Assembly (NCBI GenBank): GCA_945862355.1
Contig: CAMAYR010000009.1
Coordinates: 1-41,846, forward strand
DNA: 41,846 bases
Reading direction: 5' to 3'
Origin: Devosia equisanguinis
GTDB lineage: Bacteria > Pseudomonadota > Alphaproteobacteria > Rhizobiales > Hyphomicrobiaceae
Shown: positions 25,195 to 35,800 of the stretch, piece after piece
How positions within the stretch are numbered: position 1 is the stretch's first letter
Layout: each line of letters starts with the position of its first letter
Notes under the pieces: model-generated
Databases searched by the model: none
What the model was told of the DNA's origin: nothing
The model's input: only the letters and a program-made list of their open reading frames with translations
Position numbers and translations under genes: made by a program

Positions 25195-26100
25195 ATGCGC
25201 TTCGCCATGCTGGCCCGCAATCCTGAACTCTACTCGCACAGGCGGCTGGTGGAGGCAGCAGTGGCGCTCGGGCATTCCGTCGATGTCATCAACACGCTGC
25301 GCGTGTACATGAACATCACATCGAACCGGCCGACGCTGCACTACGGCGGCAAGACGCTGCCGATTTACGACGCGGTCATCCCGCGCATCGGGGCGTCGAT
25401 CACCGGGTTCGGTCTCGCGGTGCTGCGCCAGTTCGAGATCCAGGGGGTCTATCCGCTGAACGAGAGTGTCGCGATCGGGCGCTCGCGGGACAAGCTTCGC
25501 GCGCTGCAATTGCTGGCGCGGCGCGGGTTGGGGCTGCCGGTGACGGCGTTCGCGCACGGGCCGCGCTCGGCTGAGGCCGTGGTCAAGGAAGTCGGGGGGG
25601 CACCGGTCATCATCAAACTGCTCGAGGGCACCCAGGGCATGGGGGTCATTCTGGCGGAGACGGATCCGTCCGCCATCTCGATCATCGAGGCGTTCAGCGC
25701 GGCCAACGTCAACATCATGGTGCAGGAGTTCATCGAGGAGGCTGGCGGCACGGATATTCGCGCGCTGGTCGTCGGCGGCCGGGTGGTCGGCGCGATGAAG
25801 CGGATTGGGCGCAAGGGCGACTTCCGCTCCAATCTGCACCGCGGCGGCAAGGGTGAGAAGGTCGAGATCACGCACGAGGAAGCGGACACGGCGATCCGCT
25901 CGGCGGAGGCGCTCGGGCTCAACGTGTGCGGTGTCGACATCCTGCGCTCGCGACGAGGACCGGTCGTGATCGAGGTGAATTCCTCGCCGGGGCTGGAAGG
26001 CATCGAGCGCGCCACGGGGGTGGACATAGCGGGCGAGATCATCCGCTTTCTGGAGATCAACGCACGGCACGGGGCGACCGAGACCAAGGGGAAGGGATGA
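25195..26100 (+). CDS. rimK: RimK-type ATP-grasp glutamate ligase
   Basis: The 301-residue protein is an ATP-grasp enzyme of the RimK family, which adds glutamates to the C-terminus of ribosomal protein S6 or makes poly-glutamate. It shows the N-terminal [15 protein letters not shown] domain, the glycine-rich loop [12 protein letters not shown], the [26 protein letters not shown] block and the Mg-ligand strand [15 protein letters not shown]. These match E. coli RimK along its length. The start at 25195 has CGGAG eight bases upstream; the frame track starts at 25171. It precedes hslU by 110 bases on the same strand. RimK is the best family name, but paralogous ligases with other targets exist. 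Confidence 0.88.
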   Translation: MRFAMLARNPELYSHRRLVEAAVALGHSVDVINTLRVYMNITSNRPTLHYGGKTLPIYDAVIPRIGASITGFGLAVLRQFEIQGVYPLNESVAIGRSRDKLRALQLLARRGLGLPVTAFAHGPRSAEAVVKEVGGAPVIIKLLEGTQGMGVILAETDPSAISIIEAFSAANVNIMVQEFIEEAGGTDIRALVVGGRVVGAMKRIGRKGDFRSNLHRGGKGEKVEITHEEADTAIRSAEALGLNVCGVDILRSRRGPVVIEVNSSPGLEGIERATGVDIAGEIIRFLEINARHGATETKGKG

Positions 26101-26209
26101 GCGGGGTAGCCGATCGTCAGATACGGGCGGTCTGGAAGATGCCTTTCCTTCGTCCCACATTAAGGGCAATAGGACCCCCCTGACAGTCGTTCGCTGAGCC
26201 AAGGCCCCG

Positions 26210-27526
26210 ATGACCAACTTCTCTCCCCGTGAGATCGTCTCCGAGCTCGACCGATATATCGTCGGGCAGGCCGACGCCAAGCGCGCCGTTGCGATCGCGC
26301 TCAGGAACCGCTGGCGGCGCCAGCAGCTCGAGGGTGAGATGAAGGAGGAGGTGCTGCCCAAGAATATCCTGATGATCGGCCCCACCGGCGTCGGCAAGAC
26401 GGAGATCTCGCGGCGTCTGGCCAAGCTGGCAGGCGCGCCGTTCATGAAGGTCGAGGCGACCAAGTTCACCGAGGTGGGCTACGTCGGCCGCGATGTGGAG
26501 AGCATCATTCGCGATCTCGTGGAGGTCGGCCGCGCGATGGTGCGCGAGGTCAAGCGCAAGGAGGTCCGGGTCCGCGCGGAGAAGGCGGCGGAGGAACGCG
26601 TGCTTGATGCGCTCGTCGGCGGCTCGTCGTCGCCCGCTACGCGTGAGAGCTTCCGGCGGCGGCTGCGCGGCAACGAGCTCAACGACAAGGAGATCGAGAT
26701 CCAGGTGGCCGACGGCGGCGGCGGTGGGCTGCCGATGTTCGATCTGCCAGGCCAGCCGGGCGCCTCGGTCGGCATGATGAATCTGCAGGATATGCTCGGC
26801 AAGGCGCTCGGCGGGCGGACGAAGTCACGCCGCGTCACGGTCAAGGACAGCCACGAACTCCTGATCAGCGAGGAGAGCGACAAGCTGATCGATCCGGAGG
26901 TGATAACCGCGGAGGCGATCCGGGCGGTGGAGGACAACGGCATCGTGTTCCTCGACGAGATCGACAAGATCTGCTCGCGGTCGGAGGCGGGGCGCGTCGG
27001 CGCGGACGTATCGCGCGAAGGCGTGCAGCGCGATCTCCTTCCGCTGATCGAGGGCACCACGGTCTCCACGAAGTACGGACCGGTCAAGACCGACCACGTG
27101 CTGTTCATCGCATCGGGCGCGTTCCATATCGCAAAGCCGTCCGACCTTTTGCCCGAGCTGCAGGGGCGGCTGCCGATCCGCGTCGAGCTGAAGCCGCTCA
27201 CACGCGATGATTTCCGCCGCATCCTGACCGAACCGCAGGCGAGCCTCATCAAGCAGTACATCGCATTGATGGCGACGGAGGGCGTCAAGCTCGTCATCAC
27301 CGACGACGCGATCGACGCGCTGGCCGACATCGCCGTGCAGGTCAACTCGACGGTGGAGAACATCGGCGCGCGGCGGCTGCAGACGGTGATGGAGCGCGTG
27401 CTCGACGAGATCTCGTTCGAGGCATCCGACAAGAACGGCGAGGAGATCACCATCGACTGCGCGTACGTCGAGGCGCATCTCGGCGACCTCGCGCGGAACA
27501 CCGATCTCAGCAAGTTCATTCTGTAG
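26210..27526 (+). CDS. hslU: HslU, ATPase subunit of the HslUV protease
   Basis: The 438-residue AAA+ unfoldase feeds substrates to the HslV peptidase. It starts with the family N-terminus [16 protein letters not shown], has Walker [10 protein letters not shown], the pore loop [16 protein letters not shown], an intermediate I-domain (about residues 105-235), Walker [11 protein letters not shown], and ends in DLSKFIL, the C-terminal tail that docks into and activates HslV. All catalytic features are intact. HslV, usually immediately upstream, is not next to it here; rimK occupies that place. No sigma-32-type promoter could be assigned in the 109-base gap. Confidence 0.97.
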   Translation: MTNFSPREIVSELDRYIVGQADAKRAVAIALRNRWRRQQLEGEMKEEVLPKNILMIGPTGVGKTEISRRLAKLAGAPFMKVEATKFTEVGYVGRDVESIIRDLVEVGRAMVREVKRKEVRVRAEKAAEERVLDALVGGSSSPATRESFRRRLRGNELNDKEIEIQVADGGGGGLPMFDLPGQPGASVGMMNLQDMLGKALGGRTKSRRVTVKDSHELLISEESDKLIDPEVITAEAIRAVEDNGIVFLDEIDKICSRSEAGRVGADVSREGVQRDLLPLIEGTTVSTKYGPVKTDHVLFIASGAFHIAKPSDLLPELQGRLPIRVELKPLTRDDFRRILTEPQASLIKQYIALMATEGVKLVITDDAIDALADIAVQVNSTVENIGARRLQTVMERVLDEISFEASDKNGEEITIDCAYVEAHLGDLARNTDLSKFIL

Positions 27527-27705
27527 CGGGAAATAAACGCACCACCCGCTATCGCAAGCGAGAGCGGAGGCCGAGATCAGGGTTTCATGCGTCGCGCGTA
27601 TCGTGCGCGCTTCGCATGCGTCTCGCCCCCGGTTCCCGGGCGGCGCTGCGCCATGCTTGGCTCTTCCCCGATGACCGCCGCGACTTCAATCAAAACGGAA
27701 ATATC

Positions 27706-28965
27706 ATGTCCATCGCCTGCGGTATCGACTTCGGCACCTCAAACTCGGCAGTTGGCGTCTCACGCAACGGGCGTGCGCGCCTGCTCGCCTTGCAGGAGGA
27801 CGCAACCTCGGTGCCGACTGCGCTGTTCTTCAGTCTCGAAGACGACACCCGTAGCCACGGGCGCGAGGCGATGAAGCGCTATCTGAGCCAGGAGCCAGGG
27901 CGGTTGATGCGCTCCATCAAAAGCCTGCTCGGCACCTCGCTGTGGAGCGAGACGACGCAGGTGAAGCATCGCCGCTACGCGTTCGCGGACATCGTGGCGG
28001 ATTATCTGCGGTTCCTGCGCACGGCGGGGGGCAGCCAGCTCGATGCCGAATTGGACAGCGTCGTGCTCGGCCGGCCGGTGTTTTTCGTCGACGACGACGC
28101 GGAGGCCGACCGCGCCGCGCAGGACCAACTGACGGCGGCGGCGCACGCGGCGGGCTTCAAGTCTGTCGAGCTTCAGCTCGAGCCGATCGCTGCGGCGCTG
28201 CACTACGAGACGAGCGTTGCCGCAGAGGAAATCGCGCTCGTCGCGGACATCGGCGGCGGCACGTCGGATTTTTCGATCGTGCGCGTGTCGCCCGAATTGG
28301 CTGGCAAGACGGACCGTCGAGGTGACGTGCTCGGCACCAGTGGCGTGCACATCGGCGGAACGGACTTCGACCGCCTGCTCAGCATGACGACACTGATGCC
28401 GTTCCTGGGGCTGCGCTCCAAACTGAAGCGGGAAGGGATGGAGGCACCGTCGTGGTATTTCGCCGACCTTGCGACGTGGCACCGCGTGAACTTCCTCTAC
28501 GACCAGAAGGTGATCGCGGAAATCAAAACCGTGCGGCGTGATTCGGCGGAGCCAGCAAAGATCGAGCGCCTTTTGCGCGTGCTCGATAAGCGGCTGGGAC
28601 ACGAGCTGCTGGGGCGCATCGAGACGGCCAAGATCGCGATCGGCGAGGAGAAGATGGCGCCGCTGTCTCTGTCGGGGGTGGCGCAGGGGCTCGCGCTTCG
28701 CGTCGAGCGGGGCCGTTTCGAGCGGGCCATCGCGGAATGCCTCGACAGCATCGAAGGGCGCATCGGCGAGGTCATCAGGCAGGCCGGCATCGAGGCTGGC
28801 GACATCCGCACGGTGTTCATGACGGGCGGCTCGTGTGGCGTGCCGGCGGTGCGCGATGCGATCGTGCGCGGAGTTCCGGAGGCACGCGTCGTCGCGGGCG
28901 ATGCTTTCGGCAGCGTGGCGACGGGGCTCGCGCTCGAGGCAGAGCGGCGTTTCGGAGGCAGGTGA
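27706..28965 (+). CDS. Hsp70-like ATPase (YegD type)
   Basis: The 419-residue protein carries only the nucleotide-binding (actin-fold) part of Hsp70. Phosphate 1 motif GIDFGTSNSAVGV, phosphate 2 motif ADIGGGTSDFSIV and the adenosine motif FMTGGSCGVPAVRDAI are all present; there is no substrate-binding domain or lid. Length and layout match YegD of E. coli, an Hsp70 homologue of unknown client. The frame track begins at 27616; I chose the ATG at 27706, which starts directly before the first strand. It is followed on the same strand by a large membrane protein and a small cysteine protein, with gaps of about 256 and 151 bases. Confidence 0.9.
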   Translation: MSIACGIDFGTSNSAVGVSRNGRARLLALQEDATSVPTALFFSLEDDTRSHGREAMKRYLSQEPGRLMRSIKSLLGTSLWSETTQVKHRRYAFADIVADYLRFLRTAGGSQLDAELDSVVLGRPVFFVDDDAEADRAAQDQLTAAAHAAGFKSVELQLEPIAAALHYETSVAAEEIALVADIGGGTSDFSIVRVSPELAGKTDRRGDVLGTSGVHIGGTDFDRLLSMTTLMPFLGLRSKLKREGMEAPSWYFADLATWHRVNFLYDQKVIAEIKTVRRDSAEPAKIERLLRVLDKRLGHELLGRIETAKIAIGEEKMAPLSLSGVAQGLALRVERGRFERAIAECLDSIEGRIGEVIRQAGIEAGDIRTVFMTGGSCGVPAVRDAIVRGVPEARVVAGDAFGSVATGLALEAERRFGGR

Positions 28966-29221
28966 GCCGGCCCCGCTCGGCGGATGCCTAGAAGATATGT
29001 GTGGGATGGAGGGGAGGGATCATCTGTTCACCTCGCCGACAGGAATGCGCCACGGCATGGCCGCACGCACAACCAACTGGCGCCCCAAAGGAACCTTAGC
29101 TGTGAGCTGGGATTTCAGGTGAGGGATGGCTCTGTCCGATGGTCTGTAGGTGCCGTGGCGCGGATCGCGGCGGCAGGACCATGCCGGGTGGCATCCGTCC
29201 ATGTCAGGGGCAGTGCGCACC

Positions 29222-31807
29222 ATGAGCATTTCCGGCAGCGCAGGACAGCCAGGTGGAGGCCGCTTCGAGGATTGGGCCGACGGGCCAGCCGATCCCAAGG
29301 ACTGGAAGAAGGTCGTCCTGATCGTCGGGCTCGGCATCCTGTCCTGGGTCGCCACCTACGTCGGTATGCTCGAGCTGATCGAGGCCAACATGGGCGAGCT
29401 GCCGCTCGTCCACAAGCTGATCGTGGCGTTTTCGGTCGCCATGCTGATGATCATGATCGTGTGGCTGCTCGACCAGATGTTCGCGCCGCTGCCGCTTTTC
29501 ACCAAGCTGCTTTACGCCCTGGGCTACGTGTTCCTGACGCTCATCTCGGTGGGCTTCGGGTTCGGCTTCTACTGGAAGGTTCTTGAAAGCCGATCGGAGG
29601 CTTCGCGCTCCGCCGAGGGCGCCGTTGGGCAGGTGCAGAACTCGCTTCTCGCGGCGTCCGCCCGTCTCGACCAGTTGCAGCAGACGCTCGATTCGCTCAC
29701 CACCATCTCGCGCCAGAAGGCCGACAACGAGCGGACGACGGGGACCTCGTGCCCCGGCTCGCGCGCTGGCGACGGGCCCCGTCGCAAAATGCGCGAGGAT
29801 GACGCTGCGCGGTTTTCATTCGCGGGTGACTTCGTCAAGGGGCGCGCCGGACTGGTGAAGAAGGAGATCGGCGGTCTCGAGGCCGAACTCCTCAAGATTG
29901 CGCGCGACGACAAGTCGATCGTCGACAAGTCGGGTACGCGCAACGAGTTCATGCGCAGCCTCGGCCGCAAGCTCGACGGTACGGTGACCGGCTTCAATGC
30001 GTTCCGCACTGATCCGCAGCTTCGCCAGATCCGTGCCGATCTCGCCGAACGCGCGGACAAGACGACGTTCCCGGACAGCCGGGGCGGCACCTATTCCTGT
30101 CCCGATGCGCAGCTCTCGACAGCGCTCAAGGGCGTCGTGCGCGCCATCGACGGTCTGCCGGAGCTCGAGAAGCCCAAGATCGCGACAGTGGAGGGCTCGG
30201 AGGCGACCATCGAGGCGTTCCGCCGGCTGACGGCGACATTCCATGGCCTCATCGTATTCAAGCTGCCGCCTTCGGCCGACGAGCAGCGCGAGTTACAGAA
30301 GAAAGCCGTGCAATCGGTGGAGAATCCGCAGGCCGCCCGGCTCGCACAGGCGGCCAATCAGCAGGCGGGACTTTCGAGCCGCGACTACATTCCATTGGCG
30401 GTCGCGTTGTTCGTCGACTTGTGTCTGTTGCTCGTTTCGATGGGTAGGCCGATCAATCGCCTCCAGAGCCTGGTGCCGAAGATGCGCGAGGCGGAGCGCG
30501 GGCCGGTGATCCAGATCCTATCGCGCTTCAGCGAGATCCACCGCGACCAGAGTATGCGCGAGAGCTTCGAGGTGCTGCGGCACGTCGTGTTCGACTATGC
30601 CGGCGCCTATTACGTGGCGGTGCCGCTAGATGCGCCGTACTTCGAGACGAGGCGCGAGCAGGTGGTCGATCAGGCAACTCGCAAGGCCCGTCTCGTAACG
30701 CGGCAGGTTGCGCTGCCGCCCGCTCGGCGCGACGAGATGCGGGTCGAGGCGCACCTCATCGGCAACCTGTTCGCCAGCTTCGAGAAGGACAAGGTGTTCA
30801 AGCGCGTGATGTGGCTCAACACGGAAGCCGCGCGCCGGCGCTTGCAGCAGCAGGGCAGCAAGTTCGCGAACTCCGAGGCTTTCCGCATCTACCGCTTCGC
30901 GGATGGAGCGTGGTCGCAGATCATCCTGGGGGCTGTGATGGGTGCTGCCCGCCGGGTGGAGGCGCGGCGCGGCGTCGTCGCAGACGAGGCCGGCCGGCGC
31001 GAGCCGACGCTCGAACTGCTGAGCGACCGGATGCGACAGGCGGAGGTCGAGGCGGAAGCTGATCGCCACGCACCGGCACCCAAGCCGGTGCCGGAGCGCC
31101 GCCGCGGATACGCCGCCGTGCCTTTGCCGGTCGATCCGGATCTGGCTGCTCAATTCGGACCGTATGCCACCGGTGCGCAGGCCGAGCGCGCCGAGCGCTA
31201 TCCCGCGGCTGCGGCCCACGACAGTCGGCACGCCAACAACAACACGCGGCCGGGTCCGTCGGCGTGGGCGGGGCCTTCAACGGCAGCGCCCGCCGAGCTG
31301 CCCGAGGCGCCGAACGTGCTGCCCTTCAAGCAGCAGCCCGGCGGCCCGCGCGGTCTGGCCGACGAAGGAACCGGTGAGGCAGACGACATGCGGTTGCCCA
31401 ATATCATCGCGCGCGGCCACGCGGTCGCGGCGGCTCGCCTCGAGCCCACGGTGGGGGCGATGCCTGACAGCCGAGCCATGACGGTGACGGCGACCGAGCG
31501 ACGGTTCTCGTTCGAGGTGCCGCTCAACGAGGCCGGCTTTGCGCAAGGGCTTTATGGCGTTGCCGGTGTCCTTCGCAGTCGAGCTGCTGGGATGTCGCTG
31601 GCGGCCCAGGAAACGACCGTGGAACAGGACGTGCAGGCTGGCGGCGAGGCTGGCAGCGAGGCTGGCGAGACGGATCGCACCGAGAGTGCGCCAACCATCG
31701 TTGCACTTCCTGTCACAACAGTGGCGACGGCCCAGCCTTCGGTTGCCGACCGGGCGACCGCGCTGGCCTTGCCGGCGCCGATACGGGAGCACGAGCACCG
31801 TGGGTGA
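29222..31807 (+). CDS. Large four-helix inner-membrane protein of unknown function
   Basis: I do not recognise this 861-residue protein. Three hydrophobic helices lie at about residues 31-50, 66-83 and 96-118, then a helical, coiled-coil-like region (about 120-385), a fourth helix near 389-409 (YIPLAVALFVDLCLLLVSMG), a mixed domain (about 420-600) and a long disordered Pro/Ala/Gly-rich tail. The arrangement recalls membrane proteins with a large soluble loop, such as DUF4407 proteins, but sequence identity to any family is not evident. The ATG at 29222 is chosen because the preceding 24 codons look unstructured; the true start may be 29150 or 29201. It sits between an Hsp70-like gene and a cysteine-rich gene, all on the plus strand. 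Confidence 0.8.
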   Translation: MSISGSAGQPGGGRFEDWADGPADPKDWKKVVLIVGLGILSWVATYVGMLELIEANMGELPLVHKLIVAFSVAMLMIMIVWLLDQMFAPLPLFTKLLYALGYVFLTLISVGFGFGFYWKVLESRSEASRSAEGAVGQVQNSLLAASARLDQLQQTLDSLTTISRQKADNERTTGTSCPGSRAGDGPRRKMREDDAARFSFAGDFVKGRAGLVKKEIGGLEAELLKIARDDKSIVDKSGTRNEFMRSLGRKLDGTVTGFNAFRTDPQLRQIRADLAERADKTTFPDSRGGTYSCPDAQLSTALKGVVRAIDGLPELEKPKIATVEGSEATIEAFRRLTATFHGLIVFKLPPSADEQRELQKKAVQSVENPQAARLAQAANQQAGLSSRDYIPLAVALFVDLCLLLVSMGRPINRLQSLVPKMREAERGPVIQILSRFSEIHRDQSMRESFEVLRHVVFDYAGAYYVAVPLDAPYFETRREQVVDQATRKARLVTRQVALPPARRDEMRVEAHLIGNLFASFEKDKVFKRVMWLNTEAARRRLQQQGSKFANSEAFRIYRFADGAWSQIILGAVMGAARRVEARRGVVADEAGRREPTLELLSDRMRQAEVEAEADRHAPAPKPVPERRRGYAAVPLPVDPDLAAQFGPYATGAQAERAERYPAAAAHDSRHANNNTRPGPSAWAGPSTAAPAELPEAPNVLPFKQQPGGPRGLADEGTGEADDMRLPNIIARGHAVAAARLEPTVGAMPDSRAMTVTATERRFSFEVPLNEAGFAQGLYGVAGVLRSRAAGMSLAAQETTVEQDVQAGGEAGSEAGETDRTESAPTIVALPVTTVATAQPSVADRATALALPAPIREHEHRG

Positions 31808-31958
31808 GACGCAGGTGTTCAACGTAGAAATTTCACCGGGCGTGGGACACTGTGAAAGACTTATTTAACCGCCCTGGGCTTTACATGATGCCTACAACCA
31901 GACGGCTTCAGCGGCGGCTGCCCATCGCCCCTACTGAGCCGCGACAGAGGGAACTTGC

Positions 31959-32558
31959 ATGAGCCGGAAAGTCGCGCCTTTCATCGACATCGTCAGGCTG
32001 GAGGACAAGGAGGCCAAGTTGACGGCCTTTATCCGCACTCTCGTCGAGCAGACGGGCGGCGTGAGCGATGCCGATCCGAAAGGAAACGCGGTGCTGCTCA
32101 TCGCACGCTCGACCGAGAGCCCGGTGGCGAAGGCGGTCGCAGCGCTCGTCCGCGAGGGAACCATTCGCGTGCCGGTCAAGACAATTCTGGCGCTTGCACC
32201 AAGGCAGGAGGCCGAGGGCGTCAGCGAGACGTTGTCGGCGATCGTCGGTACGCATGGCGGCCGGCTGGTGCGCGATGTGCGCCTCTTCGATGCCCACGAG
32301 CAGATCGTTCTTGGGCAGGCGGCGAGCTGGACCGGCGACTGCATGCGCCGCGATCCGATGAAGCGTGACGCCTTCGAGTGCTTCGCTGGCGACTGCAGCA
32401 AGACTGCGGGCTGGGCGCGGACCTCTTTCGAACGGCTGTGGAACATCTGCGAGCCGCTGCCGGAAGACCTGCTGCAGCCCGTCACCGCTGAGACCTGTCC
32501 GCCGCCGGTCGGCGTTGAGGATGCGGTGGCCGAACCGCTAGGCAGCCCCCAAGTCTGA
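31959..32558 (+). CDS. Small cysteine-containing protein of unknown function
   Basis: The 199-residue soluble protein is not recognised. Residues 1-120 look like an alpha/beta fold with alternating strands and helices (for example NAVLLIAR, VKTILAL), and residues 124-166 hold four cysteines, C128, C141, C146 and C164, in GDC, FECF, GDC and NIC contexts; a fifth is at C180. The pattern may bind metal or Fe-S, but spacing does not match a known motif. No signal peptide or membrane helix is visible. It follows the membrane protein by 151 bases, is followed by a hairpin terminator, and may form a unit with it and the Hsp70-like gene. Confidence 0.75.
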   Translation: MSRKVAPFIDIVRLEDKEAKLTAFIRTLVEQTGGVSDADPKGNAVLLIARSTESPVAKAVAALVREGTIRVPVKTILALAPRQEAEGVSETLSAIVGTHGGRLVRDVRLFDAHEQIVLGQAASWTGDCMRRDPMKRDAFECFAGDCSKTAGWARTSFERLWNICEPLPEDLLQPVTAETCPPPVGVEDAVAEPLGSPQV

Positions 32559-32592
32559 GACGGATTGATCAAGTCAGCCAAGAGTTTTTGCG

Positions 32593-32618
32593 CGCCGGCA
32601 GGGTCTCTCCTGCCGGCG
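32593..32618 (+). terminator. Hairpin terminator after the cysteine-protein gene
   Basis: A perfect 10-bp stem CGCCGGCAGG / CCTGCCGGCG with a 6-base loop lies 34 bases after the stop. The following plus-strand bases (TTCTCGTTC) are only moderately T-rich, so strength is uncertain. It separates the Hsp70/membrane/cysteine trio from the alpha-2-macroglobulin gene. Confidence 0.65.
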
Positions 32619-32802
32619 TTCTCGTTCGACGGTCGGCATCACAGTCGAAAGCGTGGGGATCGCGCCCGCAATTGGGCGCAATTATCCGATTTTGTCGGTA
32701 GCAGTCTTTCGCCAGTGGCTGGAAATGCGCGCCGCGTTGGGTGATGCTACACTCGACGTCCATCCGCAATTCCGGTTCGCGTGTCTCGTCGAGAGGTTTC
32801 CC

Positions 32803-35800
32803 ATGCTCCGCGCGCTCATCGTTCTGCTGACTGCGCTCGCAGGCTTGCCAGCGATGGCTCAGCAGGCCGCGACGACTTCGGTTTTCACTCATCAAGGGGC
32901 ATCACGAGATGCCGCGCGCTACGAGGCGCAACTCAAGGCAGCGCTGCCGGCGCAACAGCAGAACCGCCGGGCGCGTGATCTCAAGGCGGCAGGGGAGAAG
33001 CTGCTCGCAGCCGGCGCCGACGTGCGGGGAGCCGCACGACAGCTTTCGCAGGCAGCCGCCCTGGAGCCGCAGGATTGGGAGAGCTGGCTCGGCCTGGCTC
33101 GAGCATTGCTCGCCATCAAGCCCTCCGAGAACACCTCCGAACGCTTCGAGCTTCCCACCCAAGCCACCGCCGCAGCCTACACGGCCTATCAGCGTGCGCC
33201 GAACGATGCGGCACGCGCGCTCGCGCTCGTCGTGCTGGGGGAAGCGTTCCGCCGCCGCTCCATATGGCGGCCGGCGATCGATGCACTGCGCGTCAGTCTC
33301 GCGCTCGCGGACAATCCTACCGTCCGCAGGACTTACGAAACGCTGCGCGCCCAGCACGGCTTCCGGATGCTCGACTATACGGTCGAGAACGAAGCGCAGG
33401 ATCCGCGGCTGTGCATCCAGTTCTCCGAGCGATTGCAGCGGGCGGAGGTGGATCTGGCGCGCTTCGTCGCGCTGGATGGCAAGGCAGCCGACAACATCAC
33501 GGGCGAGGGGCGGCAGGTCTGTATCGAGGGGCTGAGCCACGGCAAGCGCTACGAGGTGACTGTGCGCGCGGGGCTGCCTTCGGTGATCGGCGAGGCGCTG
33601 CTGAAACCGGCGATTATTCCAGTCTATGTGCGTGACCGGTCACCGGTCGTGCGCTTCCCGGCCAAGAGCTACGTGCTGCCTTCGCGCGGCCAGCAGGGGC
33701 TGCCCGTCAATTCGATCAACACCAGCCGGCTCGGCATCGAGATCTATCGCGTCGGCGACAGGAACCTGACGGCGGTGACGGGAAGCAACGGCGATTTCAT
33801 GCGGCAGCTATCGGGCTCGGATGCAGCCACGCTCGCGGCCGAGCGGGGCGCCAAGGTCTATTCAGGCGAGCTCGAGGTGACGCCGAGGCTCAATGCGGAA
33901 GTGACGACCGCAGTGCCGATCGGCGAGGCCGTTCCCGAGCTCAAACCCGGCGTCTATGCGATGCTCGCTCGCGTGCTCGATGCCAAGGGCAAAGGCGACG
34001 ACGAGAGTACGGGGCGGAGTGCGACGCAATGGTTCATCGTCTCCGACCTCGGTCTGGCGGCGTTCACCGGCGACAACGGATTGCACGCCTTCGTGCGATC
34101 GCTCACCACGACGGAGCCAGTTCATAATGCCGGCGTGCGGATCGTCGCGCGCAATAACGAAGTGCTGGCGCAGGGACGCACGGACGGAGCCGGTTATGTG
34201 CGGTTCGAGCCGGGAATGGTGCGCGGTGAGGGCGGTCTGCAGCCGGCGCTGCTGATCGCGGAGACGGCGAATGGGCAATACGCTTTCCTGGATCTGGCGA
34301 GTGGTGCTTTCGATCTGTCAGACCGGGGCGTGAAAGGCCGTGCGAGCCCAGGTGCGCTCGATGCCTACCTGTATTCCGATCGCGGGGTCTATCGGCCGGG
34401 CGAAACTGTCCATCTCAATGGGCTCATGCGCGACAAGGCGGGTGCAGCATCGGTGGTGCCGGCCACGCTCATCGTGACGCGACCCGACGGCGTCGAGCAT
34501 GTCCGCATCGCGCTGACGGATCAAGGGCTGGGCGGGCGGGCGCATCAGTTGCGTCTGTCGGGCACCGCCATGACGGGTACGTGGCGCGCGAAGCTTCACA
34601 CCGACCCGAAGGCAGATCCGCTTTCGGCGGCCGCGTTCCTCGTCGAGGATTTCGTGCCGGAGCGACTCGAGTTGCGCTTGAGGCCGGCACAGCCCGCGCT
34701 CGTGCCGGAGGTGGCCGGTACCATCGACGTCACGGGGCGCTATCTCTACGGACCGCCTGCGGCCAATCTCGCCGCAGAGGCGGAGATCGTCGTGAAGACA
34801 GGAACCGTGGCGGGCGCAGTACCGTTCCCGGGCTATCGCTTCGGCCTGGTCGACGAGAAGATCACTCCAGTCCGCAAAGCGCTCGAGAAGGTGCCTGGAA
34901 CGGACGCGAAGGGCGAACTGCCGCTCGAGGTGCTGCTGCCGCCGATCCCGCGCACGGTCCAGCCGCTGATGGCGGAGGTGATGGTACGCCTGCGTGAGCC
35001 GGGCGGAAGGACCATCGAGCGCAAGGTGAGCCTGCCCGTCGATGCGCGCCTGCCGCGGATCGGCATCAAGCCTGCCTTCAGCGGCGATGGTGTCGGCGAT
35101 GGCGAGGCGGCGTCTTTCGATGTCGTCATTCTCGACGAGAGCAGCCGCCGGCTCGGCGGCAAGAGACTGGCATGGACGCTCTACAGGCTCGAGAGCAATT
35201 GGCAGTGGTACCGGCGGGACGATTCCTGGCAGTACGAGGCTGTCACGCTCACGCGAAAGGCCGGCAACGGCCACATCGACAGCCAGACCGACGTGCCGGC
35301 AAAGATCGAGCAAAGGTTGGAAGGCGGACGCTATCGGCTGGAGGTTGCGAGCACCGAGGCTGGCGGACCGGTCACGACAGTCAACTTCAATGTCGGCTGG
35401 TATGGTGGCGAGCAGGCCGATACGCCCGAGATGCTCGACCTAGCGCTCGACAAGTCGGACTACAAGCCGGGCGAGACGGCGAAGCTCAAGGTCGCCTCGC
35501 GCCAGGGCGGCAAGTTGCTCGTCACAGTGCTCGGCGGCGGGCTGCTCGCGCAGCGCACTGTCGATTTGCCCAATGGCGGGGGAGAGGTGTCGCTCGATGT
35601 CGGGCGCAACTGGGGCTCGGGCGCCTACGTGACCGCCTCGCTCTATCGTGCGCTGGACGAGAAACAGCGGCGGATGCCGTCGCGGGCGATCGGGCTCAAG
35701 TGGCTGCAGATCGATCAGTCCGAGCGAACGCTGAAGGTGGCGCTCGGTGCTCCCGACAAGATCGGTTCAGGCTCGCGGCTCACGGTGCCGATCAAGGTCG

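Noticed and set aside
25087-26469. 460-residue minus-strand ORF
   Set aside because: Spans antisense of rimK and part of hslU; shadow.
27546-27567. Imperfect hairpin after hslU
   Set aside because: Stem broken by a mismatch, two-base loop and no T-run; not a credible terminator.
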